From an uncultured Tateyamaria sp. (lineage in GTDB: Bacteria > Pseudomonadota > Alphaproteobacteria > Rhodobacterales > Rhodobacteraceae): a stretch of 64,000 nt of DNA. The stretch covers positions 1,922,001 through 1,986,000 of the forward strand of contig NZ_CANNDN010000001.1 of NCBI RefSeq assembly GCF_947503465.1, read 5' to 3'. The position numbers and the translations under genes were made by a program. Below, piece after piece: positions 32,134-40,239 of this stretch; the stretch's first letter is position 1, and each line of letters begins with the position of its first letter. The notes below the pieces were generated by a model. It was not told where the DNA came from, did no database searches, and saw only the letters and a list, made by a program, of their open reading frames with translations.

Positions 32134-32490
32134 ATGAAAAAAATCCTTCTTTTGATCAGCATGGCATTAGTGGGACCAACTGCTACAGCACAAGAATCCT
32201 TTGATGAAACAAAGATTGATATAGTTCTTAAAAACACTCTGCCCGATCCTTTGTTTGGAGGGGCAAACCTTTTTTTTGATCTAAATAATTATTCCTCTTA
32301 CGTAGGAGATGTTTTGTTCTGGATTGAACAAGACGGACGAGAGTTTTGCGTTCATGTCACAGATGTTGCAGCTCAGGCTGGCTACAACATGAAAATGAAG
32401 TGTGGAGAACTTCGTAGTGGCAATTTCCGCATTCTCTACACGCACCCAGCAACCCGACCTCGTTTGGCTAGGCGAGCGAAGCGGAGCTAA
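32134..32490 (+). CDS. Orphan small secreted protein of unknown function
   Basis: A 118-residue protein with a clear Sec signal peptide (MKKILLLISMALVGPTATAQ) and a predicted mature part of about 98 residues with two cysteines (FCVHV and MKCGE) that could form a disulfide. I chose ATG 32134, which has GGGAG at 32123-32127; the longer frame adds 32 unlikely residues. Base composition is AT-rich against its neighbours. The arginine-rich tail (RPRLARRAKRS) looks unlike the rest and may be an out-of-frame extension of a truncated gene. I do not recognise a family. Confidence 0.55.
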   Translation: MKKILLLISMALVGPTATAQESFDETKIDIVLKNTLPDPLFGGANLFFDLNNYSSYVGDVLFWIEQDGREFCVHVTDVAAQAGYNMKMKCGELRSGNFRILYTHPATRPRLARRAKRS

Positions 32491-32902
32491 CAGTCCAGGT
32501 TATCATTTAAAGTGCGCGTGCCTGAATTTGTCTATACGTGAACCATCTCACCAAGCATCACTCGCTGCTGACGCGCACGTCTAAAATCTGTTGAACGCAA
32601 ATACTCTGGTTACCTTCTTTGACTTAAAGCCATTGATGACCAATAAAACCTTTTGATATCAAAGCGCAGTAGAACTGTGTCTATTTTAGCGTGCATTTTT
32701 GACCGCACGCAGAAGAGCGGACATTAGGGTGCAGAGCAGCATCCGCCACTCCGGGCTCATAGCAGACACCTATCGATCTTAGATGCCTGCTTCCTGCGTC
32801 CCGTCGATGCCATAGTACTGTGTCGCTCCAATCCGCGCCTGCCAAGCCAACACCAACATAGCCCCATTGCGCGCGGCGCGGCCAGCCGCTACCCCATTTG
32901 CA
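32491..32902. other. Gene-poor 412-bp region before murJ
   Basis: No credible coding frame. It starts AT-rich and becomes GC-rich near 32700. An inverted pair GTGCGCGT (about 32512) and ACGCGCAC (about 32571) is present. GCGGACATT at 32717-32725 resembles fragments near 31929 and 36249. The murJ promoter should lie near the right end. Confidence 0.45.
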
Positions 32903-34441
32903 ATGAAACCGGTCCGCCTTATCAGCGGCTTCCTGACCGTGGGCGTCTGGACGCTGCTTTCCCGCATCTTGGGCTTCGTGCGCGAGATAATGATCCTGTC
33001 GCTGATCGGTCCCGGCCCGCTGATGGATGCCTTTGTCGCCGCGTTCCGCCTGCCCAACATGTTCCGCCGCTTCTTTGCCGAGGGCGCGTTCAACGCCGCA
33101 TTTGTCCCGATGTTCTCGTCCAAGCTGGAGGGGAAAGAGGACGCCGCGCGGTTTGGGCAGGATGCGCTGAACGGTCTGGCGCTGGTGACCCTGATCCTGA
33201 CAGCGCTTGCCATGATCTTCATGCCTGGGCTGGTCTGGGCCACGGCGGGCGGCTTTGGGGCTGAACGGTTTGACCTGGCCGTGGGCTTTGGCCGGATCGT
33301 CTTTCCCTATATCTTCTTCATGTCGCTGTCGGCCCTGTTTTCTGGCGTTTTGAACGCCACGGGCCGGTTCGCGGCGGCAGCTGCCGCGCCTGTCCTGCTG
33401 AACGTCATGGTGGTCGCCGCCATGGCCCTGGCCTGGGCCACAAGGGGCGAGGCGATCACATGGCTGATCTGGACCATCCCGCTGGCCGGGGTCGCGCAGC
33501 TTGGGCTGACGTGGGGGGCCGCGGCGCAGGCGGGGTTTGCCCTGCGCCCCGCGCTGCCGCGCTGGACCCCGGATATGCGCCAGATGCTCCGCACAGCGGT
33601 GCCCGCCGCGCTGGCCACGGGTGTCATGCAGATCAACCTGGTCATAGGGCAGCTTGTCGCCTCGACCTACGACAACGCGGTCAGCTGGCTGTTTGCTGCG
33701 GACCGGCTGTACCAATTGCCGCTTGGCGTCGTGGGCATCGCGGTGGGCATTGTTCTTCTGCCTGACCTGTCGCGCCGGTTGAAGGCCGGGGATACGGAAG
33801 GCGCGCGCGCCGCCTATTCGCGCGCGACCGAATTTTCCATGGCGCTCACGCTACCCAGCGCCGTGGCGTTGATGGTCATCCCGTTGCCTCTGGTGTCGGT
33901 CCTGTTCCAGCGCGGGGCCACGGGTGCAGACGATGCTGCGGCCATCGCCGTCGCGGTCGCGATCTACGGCGCAGGCCTGCCGGCCTTCGTGCTGCAAAAG
34001 GTGCTGCAACCGCAATACTTCGCACGCGGCGACACACGGCGGCCGTTTCACTACGCGCTGATCGCCATGATCATCAACGCCGCCATCGCGGTTGGCCTGT
34101 CGCCCGTGATCGGCTGGATCGCGCCCGCCGTCGCAACGACAGTGGCCGGATGGGCCATGCTGGGCCTGCTCTATTGGGGGGTAAGCGGCATGGGGGACGT
34201 GGTGCGTACCGACGACCGGTACCGCACCCGCCTGCCCCGGATCATTGCGGCATCCGTGGCAATGGGTCTGACGCTCGGCATTGTGGCGACACTTCTGAAA
34301 CCCGCGCTCGGGACAGAGGGCGTGCGCTACATCGCCCTGCTGGGGCTGATCATCCTTGGGGCCGGCAGCTACTTTGGCATTGCGCATGCCATCGGCGCCA
34401 TGCGCCTGTCGGACATCAAAAGCGCGGTGCGGCGTGGTTAG
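32903..34441 (+). CDS. murJ: Lipid II flippase MurJ
   Basis: A 512-residue MOP-superfamily membrane protein with about 14 transmembrane helices that moves lipid II across the inner membrane for peptidoglycan synthesis. Family marks are SRILGFVREIMI near residue 20, LPNMFRRFFAEGAFNAAFVP near 50, and the DRLYQLPLGVVGIA segment near 270. ATG 32903 is preferred over an in-frame ATG 12 codons upstream. Its last codons overlap the convergent rhomboid-like gene by 4 bp. Confidence 0.96.
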   Translation: MKPVRLISGFLTVGVWTLLSRILGFVREIMILSLIGPGPLMDAFVAAFRLPNMFRRFFAEGAFNAAFVPMFSSKLEGKEDAARFGQDALNGLALVTLILTALAMIFMPGLVWATAGGFGAERFDLAVGFGRIVFPYIFFMSLSALFSGVLNATGRFAAAAAAPVLLNVMVVAAMALAWATRGEAITWLIWTIPLAGVAQLGLTWGAAAQAGFALRPALPRWTPDMRQMLRTAVPAALATGVMQINLVIGQLVASTYDNAVSWLFAADRLYQLPLGVVGIAVGIVLLPDLSRRLKAGDTEGARAAYSRATEFSMALTLPSAVALMVIPLPLVSVLFQRGATGADDAAAIAVAVAIYGAGLPAFVLQKVLQPQYFARGDTRRPFHYALIAMIINAAIAVGLSPVIGWIAPAVATTVAGWAMLGLLYWGVSGMGDVVRTDDRYRTRLPRIIAASVAMGLTLGIVATLLKPALGTEGVRYIALLGLIILGAGSYFGIAHAIGAMRLSDIKSAVRRG

Positions 34442-35121
34442 CGACGGCGCAAGGCGGCCAGAACCCGCACCCAACCGCCCGGCATGACAAACGCGGTGAG
34501 GGCGAACCCCGCGCAAAAGCCGGACAATTCCGCCACCCAGGCATAGCCAACCTGAAAGAACATCCCGAACAGCAGCTGCAGGCCCATCAGCACCCCGATC
34601 AGGGTAAAGGCCTGGGCCTGCGGCCCTCCGGTCGCGGCCTGTTTCTGCCAGTACAGAAACGTGAACACCCCGATCAGGCCATAGACGCTGGGATAGGCCC
34701 CGATCAGCCACGCCTGATCCGTCACAAGGGCAAAGACCAGCGCACCAATGATGCCGCACAGCACAAACATCAGGATCACGGCCCACCCGCCCATGACCTC
34801 GCCCACCAGCTTGCCCATGGCCAGCAGGATCACGCCCGCAAACACGGTCGAGGTGAAGGTGCCGTGCACAAAGGGATAGGTCACGAAACGCAGCACATGC
34901 TCGGGCAGCAATCGGCCCGTTTCCAGCATGAAATCGAACGCCTCACCGGAAAACGCGTAATCATTCAGGGCCTGCAACCGCCAGCCCACCGCGCCCGGTC
35001 CGCCGATCAGATTGGCCTCGCCCAGCGAGAACGCCAATTCCGGCAGTGCCACGGCTGCAAACAGCAGCCAAACGGCGGGCGGCAACGGGTTCACGGGACT
35101 GGGATCATACTGCTCGGACAT
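34438..35121 (-). CDS. Rhomboid-family membrane protein lacking catalytic Ser and His (pseudo-rhomboid)
   Basis: A 227-residue six-helix rhomboid-fold protein. The usual GASGxVYG serine motif reads GAYPSVYGLIG: Tyr143 is where the nucleophile should be, with a Ser two residues later. The usual AHxGGF histidine motif of the last helix reads AELSGF, with Glu198 in place of His. In the second-helix HGxxxH...N region only the first His remains. The fold is clear, but serine-protease activity is unlikely. It may act like inactive rhomboids, binding membrane clients (inference). ATG 35121 follows the conserved start better than the ATG 11 codons upstream. Confidence 0.82.
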   Translation of the reverse strand: MSEQYDPSPVNPLPPAVWLLFAAVALPELAFSLGEANLIGGPGAVGWRLQALNDYAFSGEAFDFMLETGRLLPEHVLRFVTYPFVHGTFTSTVFAGVILLAMGKLVGEVMGGWAVILMFVLCGIIGALVFALVTDQAWLIGAYPSVYGLIGVFTFLYWQKQAATGGPQAQAFTLIGVLMGLQLLFGMFFQVGYAWVAELSGFCAGFALTAFVMPGGWVRVLAALRRR

Positions 35122-35192
35122 CGGGCCTGCCTGCTTGACGCGTGTTGACCCCATGGGTAAGCCAACCCGGCATATTTGCCCAGAGGTTACCC

Positions 35193-36215
35193 ATGTCAGA
35201 CAGCCAATTCACACCCCGCGTGTTCTCGGGCATCCAGCCATCGGGCGGGCTGACGCTGGGCAACTACCTCGGGGCCATCAAACGCTTTGTGTCCATGCAG
35301 GACGCCGCGTTCGAGACGGTCTATTGCATGGTCGACCTGCACGCGATCACCGCCAAGTTCCTGGACCCCGCCACGCTGCGGCACAACACGCGCGAACTGG
35401 CGGCCGGGTTCATCGCGTCGGGCATCTCGCCTGACAAATCGATCCTCATCAACCAAAGCCAGGTGCCCGAACACGCGCAACTGGCCTGGATCTTCAACTG
35501 CGTGGCCCGCATGGGCTGGATGCAGCGCATGACGCAATTCAAGGACAAGGCCGGCAAAAACGCCGAGGCGTCTTCGCTGGGTCTCTTTGCCTACCCCGCG
35601 CTGATGGCGGCCGACATCCTCATCTACCACGCCACGCATGTGCCCGTGGGTGACGACCAGAAACAGCACCTCGAACTGACGCGCGACATCGCGACCAAGT
35701 TCAACCACGACTACGGCGTCGACTTTTTCCCGATTACAGAACCGGTGATCGAAGGGGCGGCAACACGCGTCATGTCCCTGCGCGACGGGTCCAAAAAGAT
35801 GTCGAAATCCGACCCCTCGGACGCCAGCCGCATCAACATGACCGACGATGCCGACACCATCGCCAGGAAGATCCGCAAGGCCAAGACCGACCCCGACGCC
35901 CTGCCAAGCGAGGCCAAGGGGCTGGAAGACCGCCCCGAAGCGCGCAACCTCGTCAACATCTACGCCGCGCTGGCGGACATCAGCGTGGACCAGGTGCTTG
36001 CTGATCACGGCGGCGCGCAATTCGGCACGTTCAAACCGGCACTCGCGGAACTGGCGGTCGACAAACTCTCCCCCATCTCGGCCGAGATGGCGCGCCTGAT
36101 GGATGACGTGACCGAGATCGACAGGATCCTCGCCCGCGGCGCCGAGCAGGCGCGCGAGATCACCGCGCCGATCTTGAAAAGGACCTATGAGATCGTGGGG
36201 ATGGTGGGCAGTTAA
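35193..36215 (+). CDS. trpS: Tryptophanyl-tRNA synthetase
   Basis: A 340-residue class I aminoacyl-tRNA synthetase charging tRNA-Trp. The HIGH-like motif appears as [12 protein letters not shown] near residue 12, the KMSKS loop as KKMSKSDPS near 197, and the tryptophan-binding [13 protein letters not shown] near 153. Length is standard. ATG 35193 has AGAGG upstream. It diverges from the rhomboid-like gene across about 70 bp. Confidence 0.97.
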   Translation: MSDSQFTPRVFSGIQPSGGLTLGNYLGAIKRFVSMQDAAFETVYCMVDLHAITAKFLDPATLRHNTRELAAGFIASGISPDKSILINQSQVPEHAQLAWIFNCVARMGWMQRMTQFKDKAGKNAEASSLGLFAYPALMAADILIYHATHVPVGDDQKQHLELTRDIATKFNHDYGVDFFPITEPVIEGAATRVMSLRDGSKKMSKSDPSDASRINMTDDADTIARKIRKAKTDPDALPSEAKGLEDRPEARNLVNIYAALADISVDQVLADHGGAQFGTFKPALAELAVDKLSPISAEMARLMDDVTEIDRILARGAEQAREITAPILKRTYEIVGMVGS

Positions 36216-36307
36216 CCGATCCGAGAAAGGGTGGGTAAGGTCCGGAGTGCGGACGAAGCTGACATTACCTGACTTCTATTCTAACGTTTAGAAGCGGAGG
36301 AACAGCA

Positions 36308-36697
36308 ATGTCAGAGCGATTGTCTGGTGGATGCAAATGTGGGTTGGTTCGCTATGAAGGAACCCGAGTGGATGTCCCAATGTTTCGATGTCATTGCCGT
36401 GATTGTCAGCAACTCACCGGCTCGGGGCATTCAGAGATGATGCCTCTCGCACGCGACAGCTTTTCGATAACAAATACCTGCAAAACATATGAGATGACGG
36501 GTGGATCAGGTCAGTCAACGTTCAGCGGATTCTGTCCGAATTGTGGATCACAGGTTACACGCAACAGCCAACGGATGAGTGATCGAATATACGTGCATGC
36601 GTCTTCCCTGGACGACCCAGGCAAGTATGAACCGGCAAAGTCGATTTGTCCGAACGCTGCTCAAGCGTGGGATGAGGCATCAATTATTCAGAGGTGA
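36308..36697 (+). CDS. GFA/CENP-V-family zinc protein
   Basis: A 129-residue protein of the glutathione-dependent formaldehyde-activating (GFA) family. The zinc-binding cysteines appear as GGCKCG near residue 8, CHCRDCQ near 29 and CPNCGS near 75. Many family members have no proven formaldehyde role. GGAGG precedes the ATG. Base composition is visibly lower in GC than trpS and the dehalogenase gene on either side, suggesting separate acquisition. Confidence 0.85.
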   Translation: MSERLSGGCKCGLVRYEGTRVDVPMFRCHCRDCQQLTGSGHSEMMPLARDSFSITNTCKTYEMTGGSGQSTFSGFCPNCGSQVTRNSQRMSDRIYVHASSLDDPGKYEPAKSICPNAAQAWDEASIIQR

Positions 36698-36749
36698 TTT
36701 GGGCTCAAAGCCGCCGCCGCCCACCTCCCCAATCTCCAACCACTCCGCC

Positions 36750-37658
36750 CTACCCATTGGCCGCCATAAACGCCACCGCCGCCCGGGCCAGCTCCTCCCC
36801 CACGTCCTCCTGCAAGAAGTGTCCGGCCCCGTCAAAGATCACGTGATCCTGCCCAGCCGCGCCCGGCATCATGCGTTGAAACACCTTCTCCACCCCCGCC
36901 ATCACCCTGTCCTGCGCGCCAAAGGCGGTCAGCACGGGCAACTCCAACCCCGCCAGCACGCGCCACGCCGCGCGGTTCGGCTCTGCCGCGGGATCGTCGG
37001 GGCTGTCCGGCACCAGCATCGGGAACATCCGCGCGCCGGCCTTGTGACTCTCATCCGGGAACGGGGCGTTGTAGGCAGCGACCTCCGCCTCCGTCAGCTT
37101 GGTCTCTGTCCCGCCAAAGACAATCCGTCCGGCATCGAACGGATCGACCGTCTGGGAAAAGTCGCGCCACGCCTTGAACGCATCGCTCATGGGCTGGTCG
37201 CCCGTGGGCAGGGCGGTATTGGCCACCACCAACCGCCTGAACCGCTCCGGCATCGCCGCCAGCAGGCGCAACCCGATCAGCCCGCCCCAGTCCTGACAGA
37301 CCAGCGTGATGCCCGTCGCATCCACCTGCCGCAACCAGTCGCTCATCCAGTCCACATGCCGCTGATAGGTGTAGTCCGACTGCGCCACCGGCTTGTCCGA
37401 CCGTCCAAAGCCCACCAGGTCCGGGGCCAGCACCCGGTGGCCCGCAGCGACAAAGACAGGGATCATGTGGCGATAGAGGTACGACCACGTCGGCTCGCCA
37501 TGCATCACCAACACCACCTCGCCGTCGCGCGGCCCCTCGTCCAAAAAATGCACCCGCAGGGTTCTCCCTTCGGTGTCATCGACCTCGACATAGTGCGGGG
37601 CGAAATCGAAATCCGGCAGCCCGTCAAAGCGGGCGTCATCAGTGCGCAGCACGTCCAT
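36750..37658 (-). CDS. Haloalkane dehalogenase, subfamily I (DhlA-like)
   Basis: A 302-residue alpha/beta hydrolase splitting carbon-halogen bonds to give an alcohol and halide. The full pentad is visible: HGEPTW oxyanion motif, nucleophile Asp123 in VCQDWGG, halide-binding Trp124 and the cap-domain Trp164, acid Asp250 in FGAQDRV, and His280 in GAGHFLQED. The spacing closely follows DhlA (D124, W125, W175, D260, H289). It has no signal peptide. It is divergent from a VOC gene across a 128-bp gap holding a perfect palindrome. Halogenated marine metabolites are plausible substrates (inference). Confidence 0.9.
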   Translation of the reverse strand: MDVLRTDDARFDGLPDFDFAPHYVEVDDTEGRTLRVHFLDEGPRDGEVVLVMHGEPTWSYLYRHMIPVFVAAGHRVLAPDLVGFGRSDKPVAQSDYTYQRHVDWMSDWLRQVDATGITLVCQDWGGLIGLRLLAAMPERFRRLVVANTALPTGDQPMSDAFKAWRDFSQTVDPFDAGRIVFGGTETKLTEAEVAAYNAPFPDESHKAGARMFPMLVPDSPDDPAAEPNRAAWRVLAGLELPVLTAFGAQDRVMAGVEKVFQRMMPGAAGQDHVIFDGAGHFLQEDVGEELARAAVAFMAANG

Positions 37659-37724
37659 GTGATCCTCCTGTGGCAGGCATCCAGCCTAAGGCGCGCTTCG
37701 TGCGCCTGTCTACCAATCCTGTGC

Positions 37725-37740
37725 GCCCATGCGCATGGGC
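37725..37740. promoter_or_regulatory. Perfect 16-bp palindrome between divergent genes (operator candidate)
   Basis: GCCCATGCGCATGGGC is its own reverse complement and lies in the short gap between the haloalkane dehalogenase and VOC genes. Position and symmetry suggest binding of a dimeric regulator controlling both. No regulator gene is adjacent, so the assignment is inferred. Confidence 0.5.
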
Positions 37741-37786
37741 AAGCCTGACATGACCTCCTACAGTCGCGGGCAAAGGAGAGCACGAC

Positions 37787-38272
37787 ATGACAGCACAGGT
37801 TCCGGCCGCAACGTGCGTTGGCCACATCCATCTCAAGGTCACGGACCTTGAACGCTCCATCACCTTCTACCGCGACGTGTTGGGCTTTGCCCTCGTCCAA
37901 AGCTACGGGATGCAGGCGGCGTTCCTGTCGGCGGGCGGCTATCACCACCATATCGGGCTGAACACATGGCACTCGCGTGGGGCGGGGCCCGCACCGGAAC
38001 GGGCGGCGGGGCTCTATCACGCGGCGTTCCTCTTTCCTGACCGCGCGTCGCTGGGCGCGGCACTCCGGCGTGTCCTCGACCACGGCACCCCGCTCGACGG
38101 GGCCGCAGATCATGGCGTGTCCGAGGCGGTCTATTTCCGCGACCCCGACGGCAACGGGATCGAACTGTACCGCGACCGGGCGCAGGCCGACTGGCCACGC
38201 GGCGCGGACGGCGCACTGGCCATGGTCAATGACCCGCTCGATGTCCAGGCACTTCTGGCCGACGCGCGTTAA
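37787..38272 (+). CDS. VOC-family extradiol-dioxygenase-like protein
   Basis: A 161-residue VOC protein beginning GHIHLKVTDLERSITFYRDVLGF, with a second module ending in RDPDGNGIELYRDR. Candidate metal ligands are the His in GHIHLKV, a His in the YHAAFLFPD strand and the Glu in GIELYRD. It resembles CatE-like catechol 2,3-dioxygenases/glyoxalases, but the substrate is unknown. AAGGAG lies just before the ATG. Divergent to the haloalkane dehalogenase. Confidence 0.82.
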   Translation: MTAQVPAATCVGHIHLKVTDLERSITFYRDVLGFALVQSYGMQAAFLSAGGYHHHIGLNTWHSRGAGPAPERAAGLYHAAFLFPDRASLGAALRRVLDHGTPLDGAADHGVSEAVYFRDPDGNGIELYRDRAQADWPRGADGALAMVNDPLDVQALLADAR

Positions 38273-38337
38273 CCCTTTGGTCATGTTTCACAGCGCACGC
38301 CCCGTTAACCACGGGTTCGGCGCACACGCGGTGTACG

Positions 38338-38358
38338 GGGTGTGCACAGGGTGTGCAC
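38338..38358. repeat. Tandem 10-bp repeat with 11-bp period upstream of the amidohydrolase gene
   Basis: GGGTGTGCAC occurs at 38338-38347 and again at 38349-38358, each containing the palindrome GTGCAC. One helical turn separates them. The site is in the 220-bp gap before the histone-deacetylase-like gene, so it could be a regulator binding site; a chance repeat is possible. Confidence 0.4.
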
Positions 38359-38492
38359 GCGTGGTGTATCGCCCAAACACCTTGTTTTGCGGGCGTTAAC
38401 CCTGATTCGCGGCGCCATGGCGGATCGGCCCACCGTACGTTGCGCCTGGCCCCGTTTTCCGCCACGGTGCCGCTCGAACGCAGGAGGGGCAG

Positions 38493-39599
38493 ATGAGCAC
38501 CGGATTCTACTGGGACGAACGCACCATGTGGCATGGCGGTGGCAACTACGCCTTCACCGTGCCCTTGGGTGGCTTGGTGCAGCCTCTCGCCGCCGGTGGC
38601 CTGCCCGAAAGCCCCGAAACCAAGCGGCGCATGAAGAACCTGATGGATGTCACCGGGCTGACCCGGGACCTGCACGTCACCTCGGCGGATGTCGCAACCA
38701 CCGAACAGCTCTTGCGGGTGCATCCACAGGAATACCTGAATGAATTCAAATCGCTATCCGATGCAAACGGGGGCGAGATCGGCCACCACGCCCCCTTCGC
38801 GAAGGGGGGATACGACATCGCGGCACTGGCAGCGGGTCTGACCGTGGCCGCGGTCGAGGCGGTGCTGGCAGGCACATATGACAACGCCTATGCCCTCGCA
38901 CGCCCGCCCGGCCACCATTGCAAAGCCGCAACCCCCATGGGCTTCTGCCTCATGGCCAACATCGCCATCGCGGTCGAGGCGGCCAAGGCCACCCGCCCCG
39001 ACCTGCGCGTGGCCGTTCTGGATTGGGATGTGCACCACGGCAACGGCACGGAATCCATCTTCTATGACCGCGCCGACGTGCTGACCATCTCGCTTCACCA
39101 GGAGGGGAATTATCCCCTGGATACCGGGTACTTAGCCGACCGCGGCACGGGTGTCGGAGAAGGTGCGAACCTGAACCTTCCCCTGCCCGCCGGCGCCGGT
39201 CACACCGCCTATCTTCATGCCATGGACAGGGTCGTCACCCCAGCCATCGACGCTTTCAATCCCGATCTGATCATCGTCGCCTGCGGCTTTGACGCAGCCG
39301 CCGTCGACCCCCTCGCCCGCATGCTTGCCACGGCCGAGACGTTCCGCGAAATGACGCTCAAAATCAAAGCGTTAGCCGAACGCATCTGCGACGGAAAACT
39401 CGTCCTCAGCCACGAGGGCGGGTACTCGGAAATCTATGTCCCCTTCTGCGGCCATGCCACGCTTGAGGCGCTGTCCGGCAGCGCAATCACCGCGGCAGAC
39501 CCGATGGCCCGCGCCCTGAACACCCGCCAACCGGGGCCAAGGTTCGATGCGTTCCTGCGCGCCGAAATTGACCATATGGCACAACAACTTGGCCTCTAA
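38493..39599 (+). CDS. Class II histone-deacetylase-like amidohydrolase (acetylpolyamine-type)
   Basis: A 368-residue arginase-fold zinc amidohydrolase of the HDAC superfamily, acting in bacteria on acetylated polyamines or other N-acyl amines. The catalytic His pair is in ARPPGHHC near residue 136; zinc ligands are in LDWDVHHGNGTE near 180 (Asp and His) and a later Asp in the AAVDPLARM segment near 270. The glycine-rich HEGGYSE motif is near 310. Substrate not determined. Confidence 0.9.
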   Translation: MSTGFYWDERTMWHGGGNYAFTVPLGGLVQPLAAGGLPESPETKRRMKNLMDVTGLTRDLHVTSADVATTEQLLRVHPQEYLNEFKSLSDANGGEIGHHAPFAKGGYDIAALAAGLTVAAVEAVLAGTYDNAYALARPPGHHCKAATPMGFCLMANIAIAVEAAKATRPDLRVAVLDWDVHHGNGTESIFYDRADVLTISLHQEGNYPLDTGYLADRGTGVGEGANLNLPLPAGAGHTAYLHAMDRVVTPAIDAFNPDLIIVACGFDAAAVDPLARMLATAETFREMTLKIKALAERICDGKLVLSHEGGYSEIYVPFCGHATLEALSGSAITAADPMARALNTRQPGPRFDAFLRAEIDHMAQQLGL

Positions 39600-39660
39600 C
39601 CCCTTGACGTCGCAGCCCTTCGCCACGACATGACCTTCAACATGTAAAAAGGCGTAACAT

Positions 39661-40239
39661 ATGCCCGCACGCAACCAAGCCGCCCTTGACTTTCTGCTCA
39701 GCCGCCGGTCCCGCCCGGCCAAGACACTGTGCGAACCGGTGCCTGACCGCGCGACCCTCGAACAGCTTCTGATCGCTGCTGCGCGCACGCCGGATCATGG
39801 CAAGCTTGAACCATGGCGCTTTGTGGTGCTGGGCAAGGGCGCGATGCCGCGACTGGCCCAAATCGCAGAACAACGTGGTCATGCACTTGGTCTGGATACG
39901 GAACAAATCGCAAAGGGACGCAGTCAATTTGATCAGGGGCATCTGGCCGTTGCCGTCATCGAAATCAACCGTCAGGTCGAAAAAATCCCAACACTTGAAA
40001 TGACTTACTCGGCAGGCGCCGTCTGTCTCTCGCTCCTGAATGCTGCCTTGGCGGCAGGATGGGGGGCAAACTGGCTGAGCGGTTGGCCCAGCCACGATCG
40101 CGGCTTCATGGTCGACGCGCTGGGTCTTGCAAACCACGAACGCATCGCGGGCTTCATCCATATTGGCACCGAAACCTCGGCCCCACCAGAACGGCCACGT
40201 CCGGATGTCCCCGCCATCACCACATGGGTCGACGCATGA
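39661..40239 (+). CDS. Nitroreductase family protein (YdjA-like)
   Basis: A 192-residue FMN-dependent oxidoreductase. The FMN-binding RRSRPAKTL segment is near residue 15, the AARTPDHGKLEPWRF segment near 40, and the glycine stretch AAGWGANWLSGW near 125. This short form resembles YdjA. Physiological substrate unknown. Its stop overlaps the EI24-domain gene start (ATGA), so the two are coupled. Confidence 0.88.
   Translation: MPARNQAALDFLLSRRSRPAKTLCEPVPDRATLEQLLIAAARTPDHGKLEPWRFVVLGKGAMPRLAQIAEQRGHALGLDTEQIAKGRSQFDQGHLAVAVIEINRQVEKIPTLEMTYSAGAVCLSLLNAALAAGWGANWLSGWPSHDRGFMVDALGLANHERIAGFIHIGTETSAPPERPRPDVPAITTWVDA

Noticed and set aside
32402-32584. 60-residue open frame after the orphan secreted protein
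   Set aside because: Overlaps the end of that gene in another frame, with no ribosome site and no recognisable features.
38268-38399. Several GTTAACC motifs before the HDAC-like gene, possible CtrA sites
   Set aside because: The TTAA elements are not spaced by seven bases from a second half-site, so they do not make CtrA boxes.
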